From contig NW_003216476.1 in assembly GCF_000006405.1 (NCBI RefSeq), positions 177,835 through 230,111 of the forward strand: a stretch of 52,277 nt of DNA, in the 5' to 3' direction. Shown here piece by piece: positions 9,801 through 18,360 of the stretch; position 1 is the stretch's first letter, and every line of letters begins with the position of its first letter. Source of the DNA: Perkinsus marinus ATCC 50983. Lineage: Eukaryota; Perkinsozoa; Perkinsida; Perkinsidae. Position numbers and translations under genes: made by a program. The notes beneath the pieces were generated by a model. The model was not told the DNA's origin. It worked only from the letters and a program-made list of their open reading frames with translations, and made no database searches.

Positions 9801-12667
9801 ACTTCTACCAAAAATCGCGCGTGAATTTTCATGAGGTAGTGAGAAGACTCACGAGTTCTGACTCACGAGTTCCTCAAAATTGAGGAATTTTGAAAAAAAA
9901 ACGGAAAATTGGCAGAAGATTTTTTGTCGCGTTTTTTTTCTCGTTCGATCGCACAAGTTGAGAGAAAAAATATTTTTTATATGAATTTTTGAAATGAATC
10001 TTTTACGCCGTAGAGTCTGTGCTTGAACCTTGGATATGCGTGCAGGTATCTTAAGGAGGTATCACGCATCGGGAAGAATTTGATACTAGCTGGAGGCATC
10101 GTTCAAATTGTTGAGAAAAAGTTGGTATCACTTGATGAGGTAAATCAATGGCAGAAAAATTATACAAATTTTACCGAAATTTTACTTTTACATTTGCTAA
10201 TTAGTTGCATTCATGAATTTTTCCTGTAATTTTACTGAAATTACTGAATTTCTGCAAAGTTTTACTTCGGGAAAAATATGCAAATTTTACTTTTACATTT
10301 GCTAGTTAGTTGCATTTATGAATTTTTCCGTGAATTTTTTGCTGAATTTCCGAATTTTTGCAAAATTTTACTCGGAAAATTGTATAATTTCTTTATGAGT
10401 TTGTGCAGAAAACCATATCGTTTTTTTATCGGGTGAATTCCCAACAGGGTATACATATGGTTATATACCACAATGAAACGATAATATTCATGAAGTCTGG
10501 CTGAAAGTTCAACAAGACTTAGATATAGTGGTGAAAGCATTGAAATGGAGAGAACAAAAAAGATGGGAAAAATTATGCAACTTTTACGGAAAAAATTGTA
10601 TCGTGTGTAACGAGGCTTGGATGTAGGGATGAATTGGTATACACAGTGTATAATACACTCAAGTGTAAAGGAAATATTCGTTACCACTGATCGCGCCACT
10701 TCCTGTGAAACGGGTGAAACTTCACTAACTGGTTGCTGTCTGTGTTGTATGAACTTGGCAGAGTTTATGCAACTTTTACGTTGTCAATTATTGTTAGTGG
10801 TAATAGGTTGCTTCTCGGCATTGTAAAGGAGAGTGGTTGAAGAGTATAAAGGAAAATGATGAAGTGCTTCCCAACGAAAAACGGTGGCGCGATCTTTACG
10901 AACGATTTAGGAAGGAATTGGTGAGAACTCGGAGTTGTTGATATACGAATATTTGAAAGAGAAGATATGCATATGTTCAACTGCATAATTCTGGGAGGAA
11001 ATTTTGGGTATTTTTTCTTATTCCTGTACACTTTCACTGGAATTCGTATATAAACTCGCATGATTAGTGAGGAAACTCCTGAGCTCAGCTAACATGTATT
11101 CGTATGTTCGCTTTCTTCAGCTGAGCTCGGGAGCTTACATACGACTAGAAGTGTAGAGAAATCAATTAAAATTTCCAAAAATTTCCGCGATCAGGATTTT
11201 TATATTGTCACCAACACATGTAGTTTTTCAAGGGAGAATATATTCGTGTTAGTATGTACAGGGTACTAAAAGTCTTCAAAGTGAATTTTGCTCGAAATTA
11301 TTGAAAAAAAGTAGAAAAATATGATCGCTTTCCTCAACTGAGTCGTAGAAGTTTATATGTGAATCCACCTTGAAATGTAGGAGAATAAAAAAAAATCTCC
11401 CAAAATTTCCTCAAATTTTTCCTTTTTGTTACCAACATATGTCGTCTGCCATGTGTATATTTCCTCACATTAATTCCCTCTCTCGATGAGGAATGATAAG
11501 CGGAATTATTAGAGAATTTTTTGATTTTTTTGTGAAAATTATCAGTTTTGGAGCTCACTGAAAATTTTCGAAATCTTATGCGAGTTGTTTTAGTTACGAC
11601 AATGTGAAGGAATTGAGGGAAATGATGAAGAGGATTCGCTTGCTGTAAGTATTGATTATTTTGGTGAGAAAAAAAAGAAAATTTTCGGAAAATTTTGGCG
11701 AGTGCAGCGAAAAAAACACGAATGGTTGGAAATTTCGTTTGTTGTGATACAGTCTATATATGGGGGGTCTATGGAGATATGCGCAGAAAATAACAGTCGT
11801 GCTGGTTGCATAAAATTCTACCCTATGAACGAAAGCTGATGATGTGGGTGATGGAGTTTCACACTCGCAATTATATTTGAGTTATATATACAATGGAGTT
11901 TTACCACCCGTTTTACGTGAAGTGGCGTCGTAAAACTCGGTGAAAACGCGATATTCGCGGTGATATGCAGTAGTCGTGAAATATGTTTTTCATATCACTA
12001 GGGTGGTGAAACTCCAATGATGTATTATTTTGATCGATTTGGGGCGAGCGAGATTTTCTCTGTCGTGTATATAGTTGATTTTTAGCGCTTGTGTGGTAGG
12101 CGAGCGCGTGGCGATGGAGATGTCTCGACGGTGTTGGGAAGGATCGATGAAGGGAAGGAAGAGTGAGAGGGATCTGAGATATTATCATGAGGTGGGGGGT
12201 TGGGAAATTTTCCGAAAATTCCGCAGAATTTCTTCAGAATTTTGCGGGATTTTCTCATAATTTTCCGAAATTTTCTCATAATTTTCCGAAATTTCCCTCA
12301 GAATTTTCCGAAATTTTCTCAGAATTTTGCGGAATTTTCTCATAATTTTCCGAAATTTCCTCAGAATTTTGCGGAATTTTCTCATAGTTTTCCGAAATTT
12401 CCTCAGAATTTTCCGAAATTTCCTCAGAATTTTCCGAATTTTCCTCAGAATTTCCCGGAAATTTCCTCAGAATTTTCCTGTAGTTACCAGCAGATGTATT
12501 TTCCCACACTAGTGTGGTTGAATCAGATTGAGAAAATAGTGCGACGAATTAGAGGTGTTCCCCGACTCACGTCGAAGTCCATCGTGGCTCTCGCACAGAA
12601 GGGTAAGTTGACTTGCGAGCAGCTGTTGGAGTCGAGCGTTGAGGAAATCCAAGAGAGAGCAAGATAG
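852..12667 (+). CDS. intron-rich gene (~29 exons, ~975 aa), TFIIS-central-like C-terminal region
   Basis: Spliced by eye: 852-904, 950-1044, 1089-1202, 1256-1504, 1554-1694, 1824-1981, 2750-2847, 3679-3842, 4082-4184, 4428-4591, 4953-5026, 5306-5417, 5847-5941, 5983-6061, 6118-6215, 6285-6341, 6397-6477, 6717-6815, 6904-6943, 7385-7436, 7485-7542, 7962-7996, 8252-8353, 8919-9014, 10046-10139, 10834-10920, 11594-11644, 12086-12191, 12494-12667. All junctions are GT-AG and phases agree, except between exons 26 and 27, where the frame that fits exons 28-29 is not reached. The ATG at 852 opens a frame ending at TAG 12665-12667. The middle is Ser/Arg/Pro-rich with AT-hook-like VGRPTKR (exon 20). 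Exons 23-25 (about residues 740-840) contain VRQRRKVVEGFASAV, EFARDAGERLEAKIF and YLKEVSRIGKNL, which resemble the helical TFIIS central domain (R..., A..IE..I, Y...VR.I..NLK). I infer a nuclear, possibly transcription-linked protein. It could instead be two genes, with the second starting at ATG 2765. Confidence 0.6.
1995..2073 (-). other. degenerate tRNA-like element in intron 6
   Basis: Read on the minus strand there is a box A match (TGGTCTAGCGG) and, downstream, a box B match (GGTTCGAATCC), with a small variable-arm-like hairpin (GATCGAAAGATT). The acceptor and T stems pair poorly, so it is a tRNA-derived relic or SINE head rather than a working tRNA. It lies in the 768-bp intron 1982-2749 of the large gene, antisense to it. 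Confidence 0.45.
2253..2284 (+). repeat. GATCGATT intron motif copy
   Basis: CTCGCTCGCCCGATTGATCG followed by ATTAG, part of the recurring short motif also seen at 1060-1088, 1218-1247, 4909-4940, 5948-5975, 12030-12052 and 14939-14968. This copy itself looks like a miniature intron (GTAAAT ... GATTAG). Confidence 0.6.
3325..3551 (+). repeat. ~225-bp dispersed repeat with tRNA T-arm-like head, copy 1
   Basis: Near-identical to 7621-7862. It begins with ATGAATTTGACATAGG, then a box B-like hairpin (CCCCGGTTCGATCCCCGGG) followed by TTGGACAT and a T run, and ends around TGCGGTAT and the CTCGCTTCGCG stretch. It lies in intron 7 of the large gene. It could be a tRNA-derived SINE lacking a clear box A. 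Confidence 0.75.
5559..5735 (+). repeat. diverged MITE copy in intron 12
   Basis: Contains TGGAGTTTCACC at its left end and the family landmarks CGTGAAGTG, AAAACTCAATGA and GCGATATTCGCGGTGATATG. The right end is rearranged and no clean right terminus is seen. Confidence 0.6.
6221..6251 (+). other. tRNA T-arm-like module at a 5' splice site (intron 15)
   Basis: Directly after the donor GTAAG the intron reads GAGGTCCCCGGTTCGAACCT, then CAGCAGGGGCATTTT. GAGGT can pair with ACCTC around the loop, and GGTTCGAACC matches box B. The whole intron is only 6216-6284. No tRNA body precedes it. Confidence 0.5.
6488..6665 (+). repeat. ~83-bp tandem repeat, 2.2 copies, intron 17
   Basis: TTGGACCTATTTTGTATCTT recurs three times about 83 bp apart, with GCTAAGATTCATTGAGAGTA and GATGCATATGTGATAA between. 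A diverged copy follows the bL28 stop near 15690. Confidence 0.85.
7621..7862 (+). repeat. ~225-bp dispersed repeat with tRNA T-arm-like head, copy 2
   Basis: Second copy of the 3325-3551 repeat, in intron 21 of the same gene, same orientation. Identity runs from ATGAATTTGACATAGG to CTCGCTTCGC; flanks are unrelated, which supports mobility rather than local duplication. Confidence 0.75.
8361..8390 (+). other. tRNA T-arm-like module at a 5' splice site (intron 23)
   Basis: Seven bases after the donor at 8354 the intron reads GTGGGCGGGTTCGAATCTTG then GGAGGGGTATTTTTTTT: a box B-like core followed by a T run. Same layout as in intron 15. Confidence 0.45.
8440..8567 (+). mobile_element. MITE of the TGGAGTTTCACC family (intron 23)
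   Basis: 128 bp bounded by TGGAGTTTCACC and its imperfect inverse GGGTGAAACGCCA. Internal landmarks are AGTGATATGAAAAACACTAG, GACTACTGCATATCACCGCG and ACGCCACTTCACGTG. No convincing target-site duplication. Confidence 0.8.
8684..8796 (+). mobile_element. MITE of the TGGAGTTTCACC family, second copy in intron 23
   Basis: 113 bp from TGGAGTTTCACCCGG to GTGAAACTCCA. It has lost part of the interior but keeps GACTACTGCATA and GTTTTACGCCACTTCACG. It sits 117 bp after the preceding copy. Confidence 0.75.
9039..9175 (-). mobile_element. MITE of the TGGAGTTTCACC family (intron 24)
   Basis: 137 bp, opposite orientation to the copy at 8440, with termini TGGAGTTTTATCACCC and GGGTGGTGAAACTCCA. It is flanked on both sides by ATGA, the only plausible target duplication in the family. 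Confidence 0.8.
9185..9340 (-). repeat. rearranged MITE fragment
   Basis: Begins TGGAGTCTCACCCGTTTTAC and ends GTGTTTTTCATATCACCAG, but the interior is replaced by unrelated sequence and the right terminus is missing. Confidence 0.55.
9484..9608 (+). mobile_element. MITE of the TGGAGTTTCACC family, third copy in intron 24
   Basis: 125 bp from GTAGTTTCACCCTAG to GTGAAACTCCA, with AGCGATATGAAAAACACTAG and AATATCGCGTTTTTCACC inside. A further truncated piece follows at 9642-9715. Confidence 0.75.
11060..11140 (+). repeat. dispersed copies of the CTGAGCTCAG repeat
   Basis: Two back-to-back halves of the 59-bp unit (GAAACTCCTGAGCTCAGC, then CTTCAGCTGAGCTCGGGAG) in opposite orientations, in intron 26. 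The partner motif ACCAACACATGTAG, which often follows this repeat, lies at 11211. Confidence 0.65.
11894..12016 (-). mobile_element. MITE of the TGGAGTTTCACC family (intron 27)
   Basis: 123 bp from TGGAGTTTTACCACCC to GGTGGTGAAACTCCA, same orientation and near-identical to the copy at 9039. The 30 bases to its left carry the start of another copy. Confidence 0.8.
12230..12480 (+). repeat. 21-bp minisatellite of acceptor-like units, intron 28
   Basis: About a dozen copies of a 21-bp unit (TCTCAGAATTTTCCGAAATT type). Each unit holds a pyrimidine-rich TTTCCTCAG, so the array is a run of 3'-splice-site-like sequences lying immediately before the real last exon (12494). Confidence 0.9.
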
Positions 12668-12678
12668 CAAGGTGAGTG

Positions 12679-12750
12679 GTGATTGTGGTGGAGTGGGGGA
12701 GCGCTCTGTTCAGGTCCGAGAGGTCGCGGGTTCAAATCCTGCAGAGTGCA
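12679..12750 (+). tRNA. tRNA-like sequence, CAG anticodon position, degenerate
   Basis: 72 nt with a box A match (TGGTGGAGTGG at position 8) and a sound T arm (GCGGG, loop TTCAAAT, CCTGC). The anticodon arm is CTCTG / TTCAGGT / CCGAG with one mismatch, which puts CAG at the anticodon and G37 after it. The D stem and acceptor stem (GTGATTG with AGAGTGC) pair poorly, and the short variable loop is unlike a normal Leu tRNA. It is probably a pseudo-tRNA or a tRNA-derived element. It starts 11 bp after the stop of the large gene. Confidence 0.35.
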
Positions 12751-13017
12751 TATTATTCAAATTTCTTGATGTAAAATTTTTCAGCAAAGTTTCGAGGGTA
12801 ATTATCGTTTGTACACTATTTTGGTTGAGTACATATTTTTTCATGTTTTGAGTTGGGGAAACTATCGCATCGGATTGGAAAAATTCCGAAATTTTTTTCC
12901 GAAAATTTGCATTTTTTGTAAATTTTACCTGCGGAAACTCCTCTAAAATTGTGTGATTCAATTTTCGTTTCGCTCCACTAGGAATCGGCGATTGTTTTCT
13001 TTTCATCCAGTTTTCAC

Positions 13018-15679
13018 ATGCCGAAAGTTCCCCATCTTTTTGGACGGTATTTGAGGAACGAATCTAAAGGAGTAAGTCGTGTTGTTGGTTGAATTGATAT
13101 TAATACTAATATGAGCAGTGTTGGAGTAGAAATATATGTTCGCTTTCCTCAGCTGAGCTCAGAAGAGTTTCCTATACAGTGTTGGAGTAGGAATATATGT
13201 TCGCTTTCCTCACCTGAGCTCAGGAGTTTCCTATACAGTGTTGGAGTAGGAATATATGTTCGCTTTCCTCACCTGAGCTCAGGAGTTTCCTATACAGTGT
13301 TGGAGTAGGAATATATGTAATCGCTTTCCTCACCTGAGCTCAGGAGTTTCCTATACAGTGTTGGAGTAGGAATATATGTTCGCTTTCCTCAGGAGTTTCC
13401 TATACAGTGTTGGAGTAGAAATATATGTTCGCTTTCCTCAGGAGTTTCCTATACAGTGTTGGAGTAGGAATATAAGTTCGCTTTCCTCACCTGAGCTCAG
13501 GAGTTTCCTATACAGTGTTGGAGTAGGAATATAAGTTCGCTTTCCTCACCTGAGCTCAGGAGTTTCCTATACAGTGTTGGAGTAGGAATATATGTTCGCT
13601 TTCCTCACCTGAGCTCAGGAGTTTCCTATACAGTGTTGGAGTAGGAATATATGTTCGCTTTCCTCACCTGAGCTCAGGAGTTTCCTATACAGTGTTGGAG
13701 TAGGAATATATGTTCGCTTTCCTCACCTGAGCTCAGGAGTTTCCTATACAGTGTTGGAGTAGGAATATATGTAATCGCTTTCCTCACCTGAGCTCAGGAG
13801 TTTCCTATACAGTGTTGGAGTAGGAATATATGTAATCGCTTTCCTCACCTGAGCTCAGGAGTTTCCTATACAGTGTTGGAGTAGGAATATATGTTCGCTT
13901 TCCTCAGCTGAGCTTAGGAGTTTCTTATGTCACATTATGAAAATTTACACGCGAAATGTGGAAAAAGTAACTAAATTTCCTCGGAATTTTCATATTTTTA
14001 CCAACACATGTAGTTGACCATGTGCATATTTTCTCCTCTACTGATTAATACTCTCTGTCGGATCCTTCGCTCTGTTTTCGAATGGCTTGGCTGTAGCACA
14101 ATGGGAAGCCCTGTAAAAGTTCACGAGGACGAAATTTTCCGAAAAAAACCAAGTGAAATTTTTGGCATTTTTCCGTTTTCTTTTCAGCACCGTCGCTCTT
14201 GGAGGAAATATGTGCAGACGCGGTATGTGATGCCTAAAGCGATGGGACAGGTGAGAAAAAAAAGGATTTTTTTCGGAAAAAAATCGGTTTTTCCGTGAAA
14301 AAAAGGTACCGAGTGCAGCGTCCCAAATGGCGTTGTTTCACGACGATGATTTTAAGAGGAAATATAGGATGGGAGTGAGGAACTCGATGTTTAGAAAGTG
14401 AGTTGTGACGTTTTTACTCGGGGAAAAACAACCCGCATGTGATGTTTTTATTCACTCAGGGTGTTAAAGCCCTTCACGACTCGTAGAGACTTCCGCTCGG
14501 ACAACCTGAATCAGACGATTCACAATTTGAGGGTAACCAACAGCGCGCTTTACGCGATTGAAGATAAAGGAGGCTTCGATGAGTACATCATGAGATCTCC
14601 TCCAGAGGTGAGGGAAATCTTGCAATCTTGGGCTCACTTGCATTTTCTCAACGCAGGATTTCGCAGTGTCTGAGCTTGGGAAAAATTTTACAAGAAAAAT
14701 TTTCCTCAGAATTTTCATATTGTCACTAACACATGTAGTTGACCATGCGCATGTACTACCGCACTGGGTCGGTTGCTGAGTTTTTAAACTTTACTCGATA
14801 CGATTACTGCTTGGTATCTTGCAATCTTGATAAATCTTGCATTTCCTCAACGGTTAGTTGTTAGGAAATGAGATCGAACACGGGAGAGAAGATGCGGCAG
14901 GTTATGTATTGGTATATGAAGCACCCAGGTGATGTTGTAGATCTCGCTCGCCCTGGTGATCGATTTGGGTCAGAGTACAAGGCGTTGGGATTACCTTGGA
15001 AGGTGTTTCTGCGGAAGAGGAATCAATTGGATCCGTCATATGCACGGTGAGAGTCTGAATGATGAGTGAACCTGGAGGAAAAGAAGCTTAGCAGTGTTGG
15101 GGGAATATATGTTCGCTTTCCTCAGCTGAGCTCAGGAGTTTCCTATACAGTGTTGGAGTAGGAATATATGTTCGCTTTCCTCAGCTGAGCTCAGGAGTTT
15201 CCTATACAGTGTTGGAGTAGGAATATATGTTCGCTTTCCTCAGCTGAGCTCAGGAGTTTCCTATACAGTGTTGGAGTAGGAATATATGTTCGCTTTCCTC
15301 AGCTGAGCTCAGGAGTTTCCTATACAGTGTTGGAGTAGGAATATATGTTCGCTTTTCTCAGCTGAGCTCAGGAGTTTCCTATACAGTGTTGAAGTAGGAA
15401 TATATGTTCGCTTTCCTCAGCTGAGCTCAGAAGAGTTTCCTGACTAATTGTATACGACTTCGGGTAGAAGTGTACAGAAACCAATAGTAATTTTTGTATT
15501 GTCTTTCCAGCACATGTAGTTGACCATGTGCGTAGTTTCCTCCACACTGCAAAATAATATGATTTTTTTAGTGTAGATATATGCACGAGTTGAAGAAACA
15601 CCACGCTGTGCGACATCTGTATAAGCAACATTCGAAGTTCTCGCCATACTACTTGCCGAAGCATGAGAAGGGACTGTAA
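13018..15679 (+). CDS. mitochondrial large-subunit ribosomal protein bL28
   Basis: Seven exons: 13018-13071, 14188-14250, 14306-14397, 14460-14607, 14865-14928, 14974-15046, 15577-15679. They sum to 597 nt, 198 aa, with every phase consistent. The centre (ALFHDDDF, VLKPFTTRRDFRS, RVTNSALYAIEDKGGFDEYI) matches the bL28 pattern of a short beta core, then 'vtt.ALr.IdK.GGlDeYl', which is typical of mitochondrial forms; the long basic C-terminal tail also fits an organellar version. It would sit in the mitoribosome large subunit. The start is the first ATG after a possible 5' UTR acceptor at 13010. Intron 1 (1.1 kb) and intron 6 (530 bp) are filled with the same 59-bp array, and intron 5 is a 45-bp intron with the GATCGATT motif. 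An alternative 49-bp intron 14608-14656 is possible. It follows the large gene in the same direction. Confidence 0.75.
13118..13925 (+). repeat. 59-bp tandem array with CTGAGCTCAG palindrome (bL28 intron 1)
   Basis: About 14 copies of a 59-bp unit CAGTGTTGGAGTAGGAATAT ... TCGCTTTCCTCACCTGAGCT ... AGGAGTTTCCTATA. Variants lack the palindrome (13381-13440), carry an ATGTAATCGC insertion, or read CAGCTGAGCTCAG. Every unit also carries TTTCCTCA(G/C), resembling a 3' splice site. Confidence 0.97.
13985..14036 (+). repeat. ACACATGTAGTTGACCATGT dispersed element
   Basis: ACCAACACATGTAGTTGACC ATGTGCATATTTTC contains the inverted repeat ACATG/CATGT. Related copies are at 2880, 3630, 9745, 11211, 11430, 14728, 15512 and 16115, on both strands, often next to the 59-bp unit. 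It may be the other end of one composite element. Confidence 0.7.
15094..15437 (+). repeat. 59-bp tandem array, second locus (bL28 intron 6)
   Basis: Six copies of the unit found in intron 1 of the same gene, nearly all in the CAGCTGAGCTCAG form. The tail again passes into ACACATGTAGTTGACCATGT at 15512, so both arrays share the same downstream neighbour. Confidence 0.97.
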
Positions 15680-16514
15680 GGAGATGGTCAGTTTTGGACC
15701 TGTTTTGAATCTTATGGGCTGTAACCTAAGATACGAATGAGATACGACTTTTATATCCAAAAAGTTGCAGCGATTGATTGATTTGGACTTGTTAGGATTT
15801 CGGGACGCTATTTTTATGGCTCGGAAATTTCATTTACAAATTAATGAAAAAACACAAACGTAAAAATGATAAATAAATTTTTGTATTAATGGAATGATGC
15901 ATATATATTCGAAGAATGAGATCAATTTTTGGCAGTTTTCAGGGGATCGGTAAGTATAGTATACCTCCATTTTACCACCGCTCAAAGTGGCGTGTATATA
16001 AGCAGTGGCCTGAGCTCAGGAGTTTCCTATACAGTGTTGGAGTAGGAATATATATTGTCTTTACTTAGCTGAGCTCAGAAGTTCCCTCACTATGGGAGTG
16101 TAGGAATACATGCACATGTCAACTACATGTGTTGGTAGAGATATTCAAACCTCTACGTAGCCTCCGAGTTCTAGTGGCAGGGCGCGTGTCGACTCACGAG
16201 TGCCATCTGGGCACTGCGGAGGATGACACTCAAGGTACACTAAAGACACTCAGGATAGTAAACTCCTGTCGTGGGCCACTCGAGCTTGCTACCTGGAGTG
16301 CTCCTAGGACCTACATCGGAGACCTCGGTTAAAAAAATACATCACGCTTAACACATATACTACTCCAGGTTGTCAAGACAGTCTGGCTTGTGTGACTAGC
16401 TTGGCAGCTTGAAGGACTCAGGCTGCCCCTTGTGGGATTGTGTCAATCGCTGTCCCGAACTAGGCTTCGTTGAATGTAGTGGTCGTTGTGCGTGGCGTGT
16501 GCGCACAATAGCTA
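15680..16514. other. intergenic, repeat fragments only
   Basis: Holds a diverged 83-bp repeat piece (15690), one copy of the 59-bp unit plus the inverted CATGTGTTGG motif (16015-16140), and no frame I can defend. Confidence 0.5.
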
Positions 16515-17014
16515 ATGTACCGATTATCGATTATTGATCTGCGGCTGACACGGCCGATTCCCTTGCTCTCCCAGCATGTCGAGTTCGAGAGATCAGCAAC
16601 CTCCACATTGAAAGACAACTCTTTGGCACGGTTTCAACCGCGGAGAAGCTACGCTTTTCCTAAGCAGAAAATTGTGAGGAAAATCTACCCAAATGGTGTG
16701 TGGATTTCCGTGATTTAGTGAGGAAAACTAACGAGCTCAGTTGAGGAAACTAAACATATATCTCCACATTGGTGAATAGAATTTTGGTATTATGAGTTTT
16801 TTGCCCCGCAGATATCCAGTCCGCCAGACCTTCATGCTTGGGTCGGATGCACATGAGAGTCGATGCAAATGTGTGCGCTGACACGCCGACGTTGGAAGAT
16901 ACACATACGAGGAGACCGGCAGAGGAGAAGTCGTATGAGGAACGTAAGACGAGGAACCCCACCTATGTGTGTCGACCTAGTCGGAGCAAAATTCGCAATG
17001 GAGTTTCACCCTAG
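16515..17014 (+). CDS. possible two-exon gene ending inside a MITE
   Basis: A frame from about 16515 to 16693 (ending KQKIVRKIYPN) meets a GT donor. A second frame starts after CCCCGCAG at 16812 and reads SARPSCLGRMHMRVD, EEKSYEERKTRNPTYVC. Joining them keeps the phase. The stop TAG at 17012 is supplied by the MITE that begins at 16999. I recognise no family. The start is uncertain and an intron within the MITE region is possible. Confidence 0.3.
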
Positions 17015-17162
17015 TGATATGAAAAACACTAGTACACAACATAACCCGTTTTACGTGAAGTGGCGTGAAACTCTGTGAAAAACGCGATATTCGCGGTGAT
17101 ATGCAGTAGTCGTGAAATATGTTTTTCACTAGTGTTTTTCGTATCACTAGGGTGAAACTCCA
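16999..17162. mobile_element. MITE of the TGGAGTTTCACC family, nested or rearranged
   Basis: 164 bp with perfect termini TGGAGTTTCACCCTAG and CTAGGGTGAAACTCCA. Part of the left arm is duplicated and joined to a second copy (ACTAGTACACAACATAACCC), so two copies appear to have recombined. Confidence 0.8.
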
Positions 17163-18200
17163 TTGATTCAGCACAGTAATACCGGACGAACGGCAAAGGC
17201 CGGTATGAAAGTCATCAGGCATATATCTTGTGAATTTCCTGATGGGATCTCTGTATGTATTTATGCACCCATGGACGGGTCTCCGGAAACACGTGTATAG
17301 TTATGTTATTTATATCTTCTTGATATCTTACATTATAATATATTGACATGTACGATTACCTAATATTTTATTTATACTTTTGAAGTACTAGCAGCAAGTT
17401 GACATGTTAATTCAACATCCAGATATATAGTTATATATTCCTATCGCAATATTTTAAGAATTTGAAGAGAAGGTAAATCACCAAGTGTTGAAGTCGCGAC
17501 TCTGCCTCCATAGAAAATGCCGGGAAAAAAGAATGCTCTTTATTGCCGGCTTTTAGTGGCATTTTAAAATCGGCAGAGTCTAGAAACGAAATTTTAGTGA
17601 GAGAGATTTTTCCAGTACTTGATCGTCTGTGTGCGTTCAGCTCATGCGGATCATCGCGAGCCTGATGCATATCGTCGAGGGTATGGTATGGGTAGAGGCG
17701 GCGAACATGGAGGAATGCCCAGATGGCGTAGCAAAACGTATAAATTTAGACAGTTGCGGCCTTATTGAGCATTCTCATGATGGAATGTTTGTGTTTCTGT
17801 TGGCTGATCTTGACTCGGTGTTGTTATATTGGGGAAATCGCCGGTGTGTTGATGACTATTTCGGAAGACAGTTGTGTTGGTCACTTGCAGTCTTGCAACT
17901 CCTCAGCAGAGGTATGACTTTAACATGTTTTATATGAATATTTCGAATAACAAGATATGTAGAGGAGTAATTTTCTCTAGAGCAGCACTTTTTTACCAGT
18001 ATACTCAGCAGCTGCGAAATGAGCGACCATGCCCTGGTAAAGGTCACCTGTATAATGTATGAATAACAAATTCGGCCGAAATTACTAATATATGGATTTA
18101 GTTTCAACAGATTGATGAATAGAAGTAGTGGATGTTACTGCGTGTGTAGAAATAGTGAACTTGATCGTTTTTCACGCGTAAAATATGCGATTACGAAATC
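17163..18200. other. no recognisable gene
   Basis: Frames at 17431-17670 (minus) and 17629-17937 (plus) are open but show no family features. From about 17920 the sequence is the inverse of 34530-34260, i.e. the outer part of the duplicated JmjC locus. Confidence 0.4.
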
Positions 18201-18202
18201 AA

Positions 18203-18310
18203 TGGAGTTTCACCCGTTTTACGTGAACTCGGTGTAAGACGCGATATTGGGGGTGATATGCAGTAGTCGTGAAATATGTTTTTCACTAGTGTTTTTCATA
18301 TCACTAGGGT
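18203..18310 (-). mobile_element. MITE of the TGGAGTTTCACC family, truncated
   Basis: Starts TGGAGTTTCACCCGTTTTAC and keeps GCAGTAGTCGTGAAATATG and CATATCACTAGGGT, but lacks the final GAAACTCCA. The identical truncation in the inverted copy at 34146-34253 shows the insertion predates the duplication. Copy 2 at 45.9 kb has lost this block. Confidence 0.75.
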
Positions 18311-18360
18311 CTACTCTGCACTGCAGAGTCTGCAACAGTACTTGTTCAGTACTGAACAGG

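Noticed and set aside
12200-12510. Open frames through the 21-bp minisatellite on both strands
   Set aside because: Low-complexity translations of the repeat; the real last exon starts at 12494.
13118-13925. CRISPR-like appearance of the 59-bp array
   Set aside because: Units are direct tandem copies with no unique spacers, in a eukaryotic intron; there are no cas genes.
17431-17937. Opposed open frames of 79 and 102 aa
   Set aside because: No family resemblance, overlapping each other; left as unannotated.
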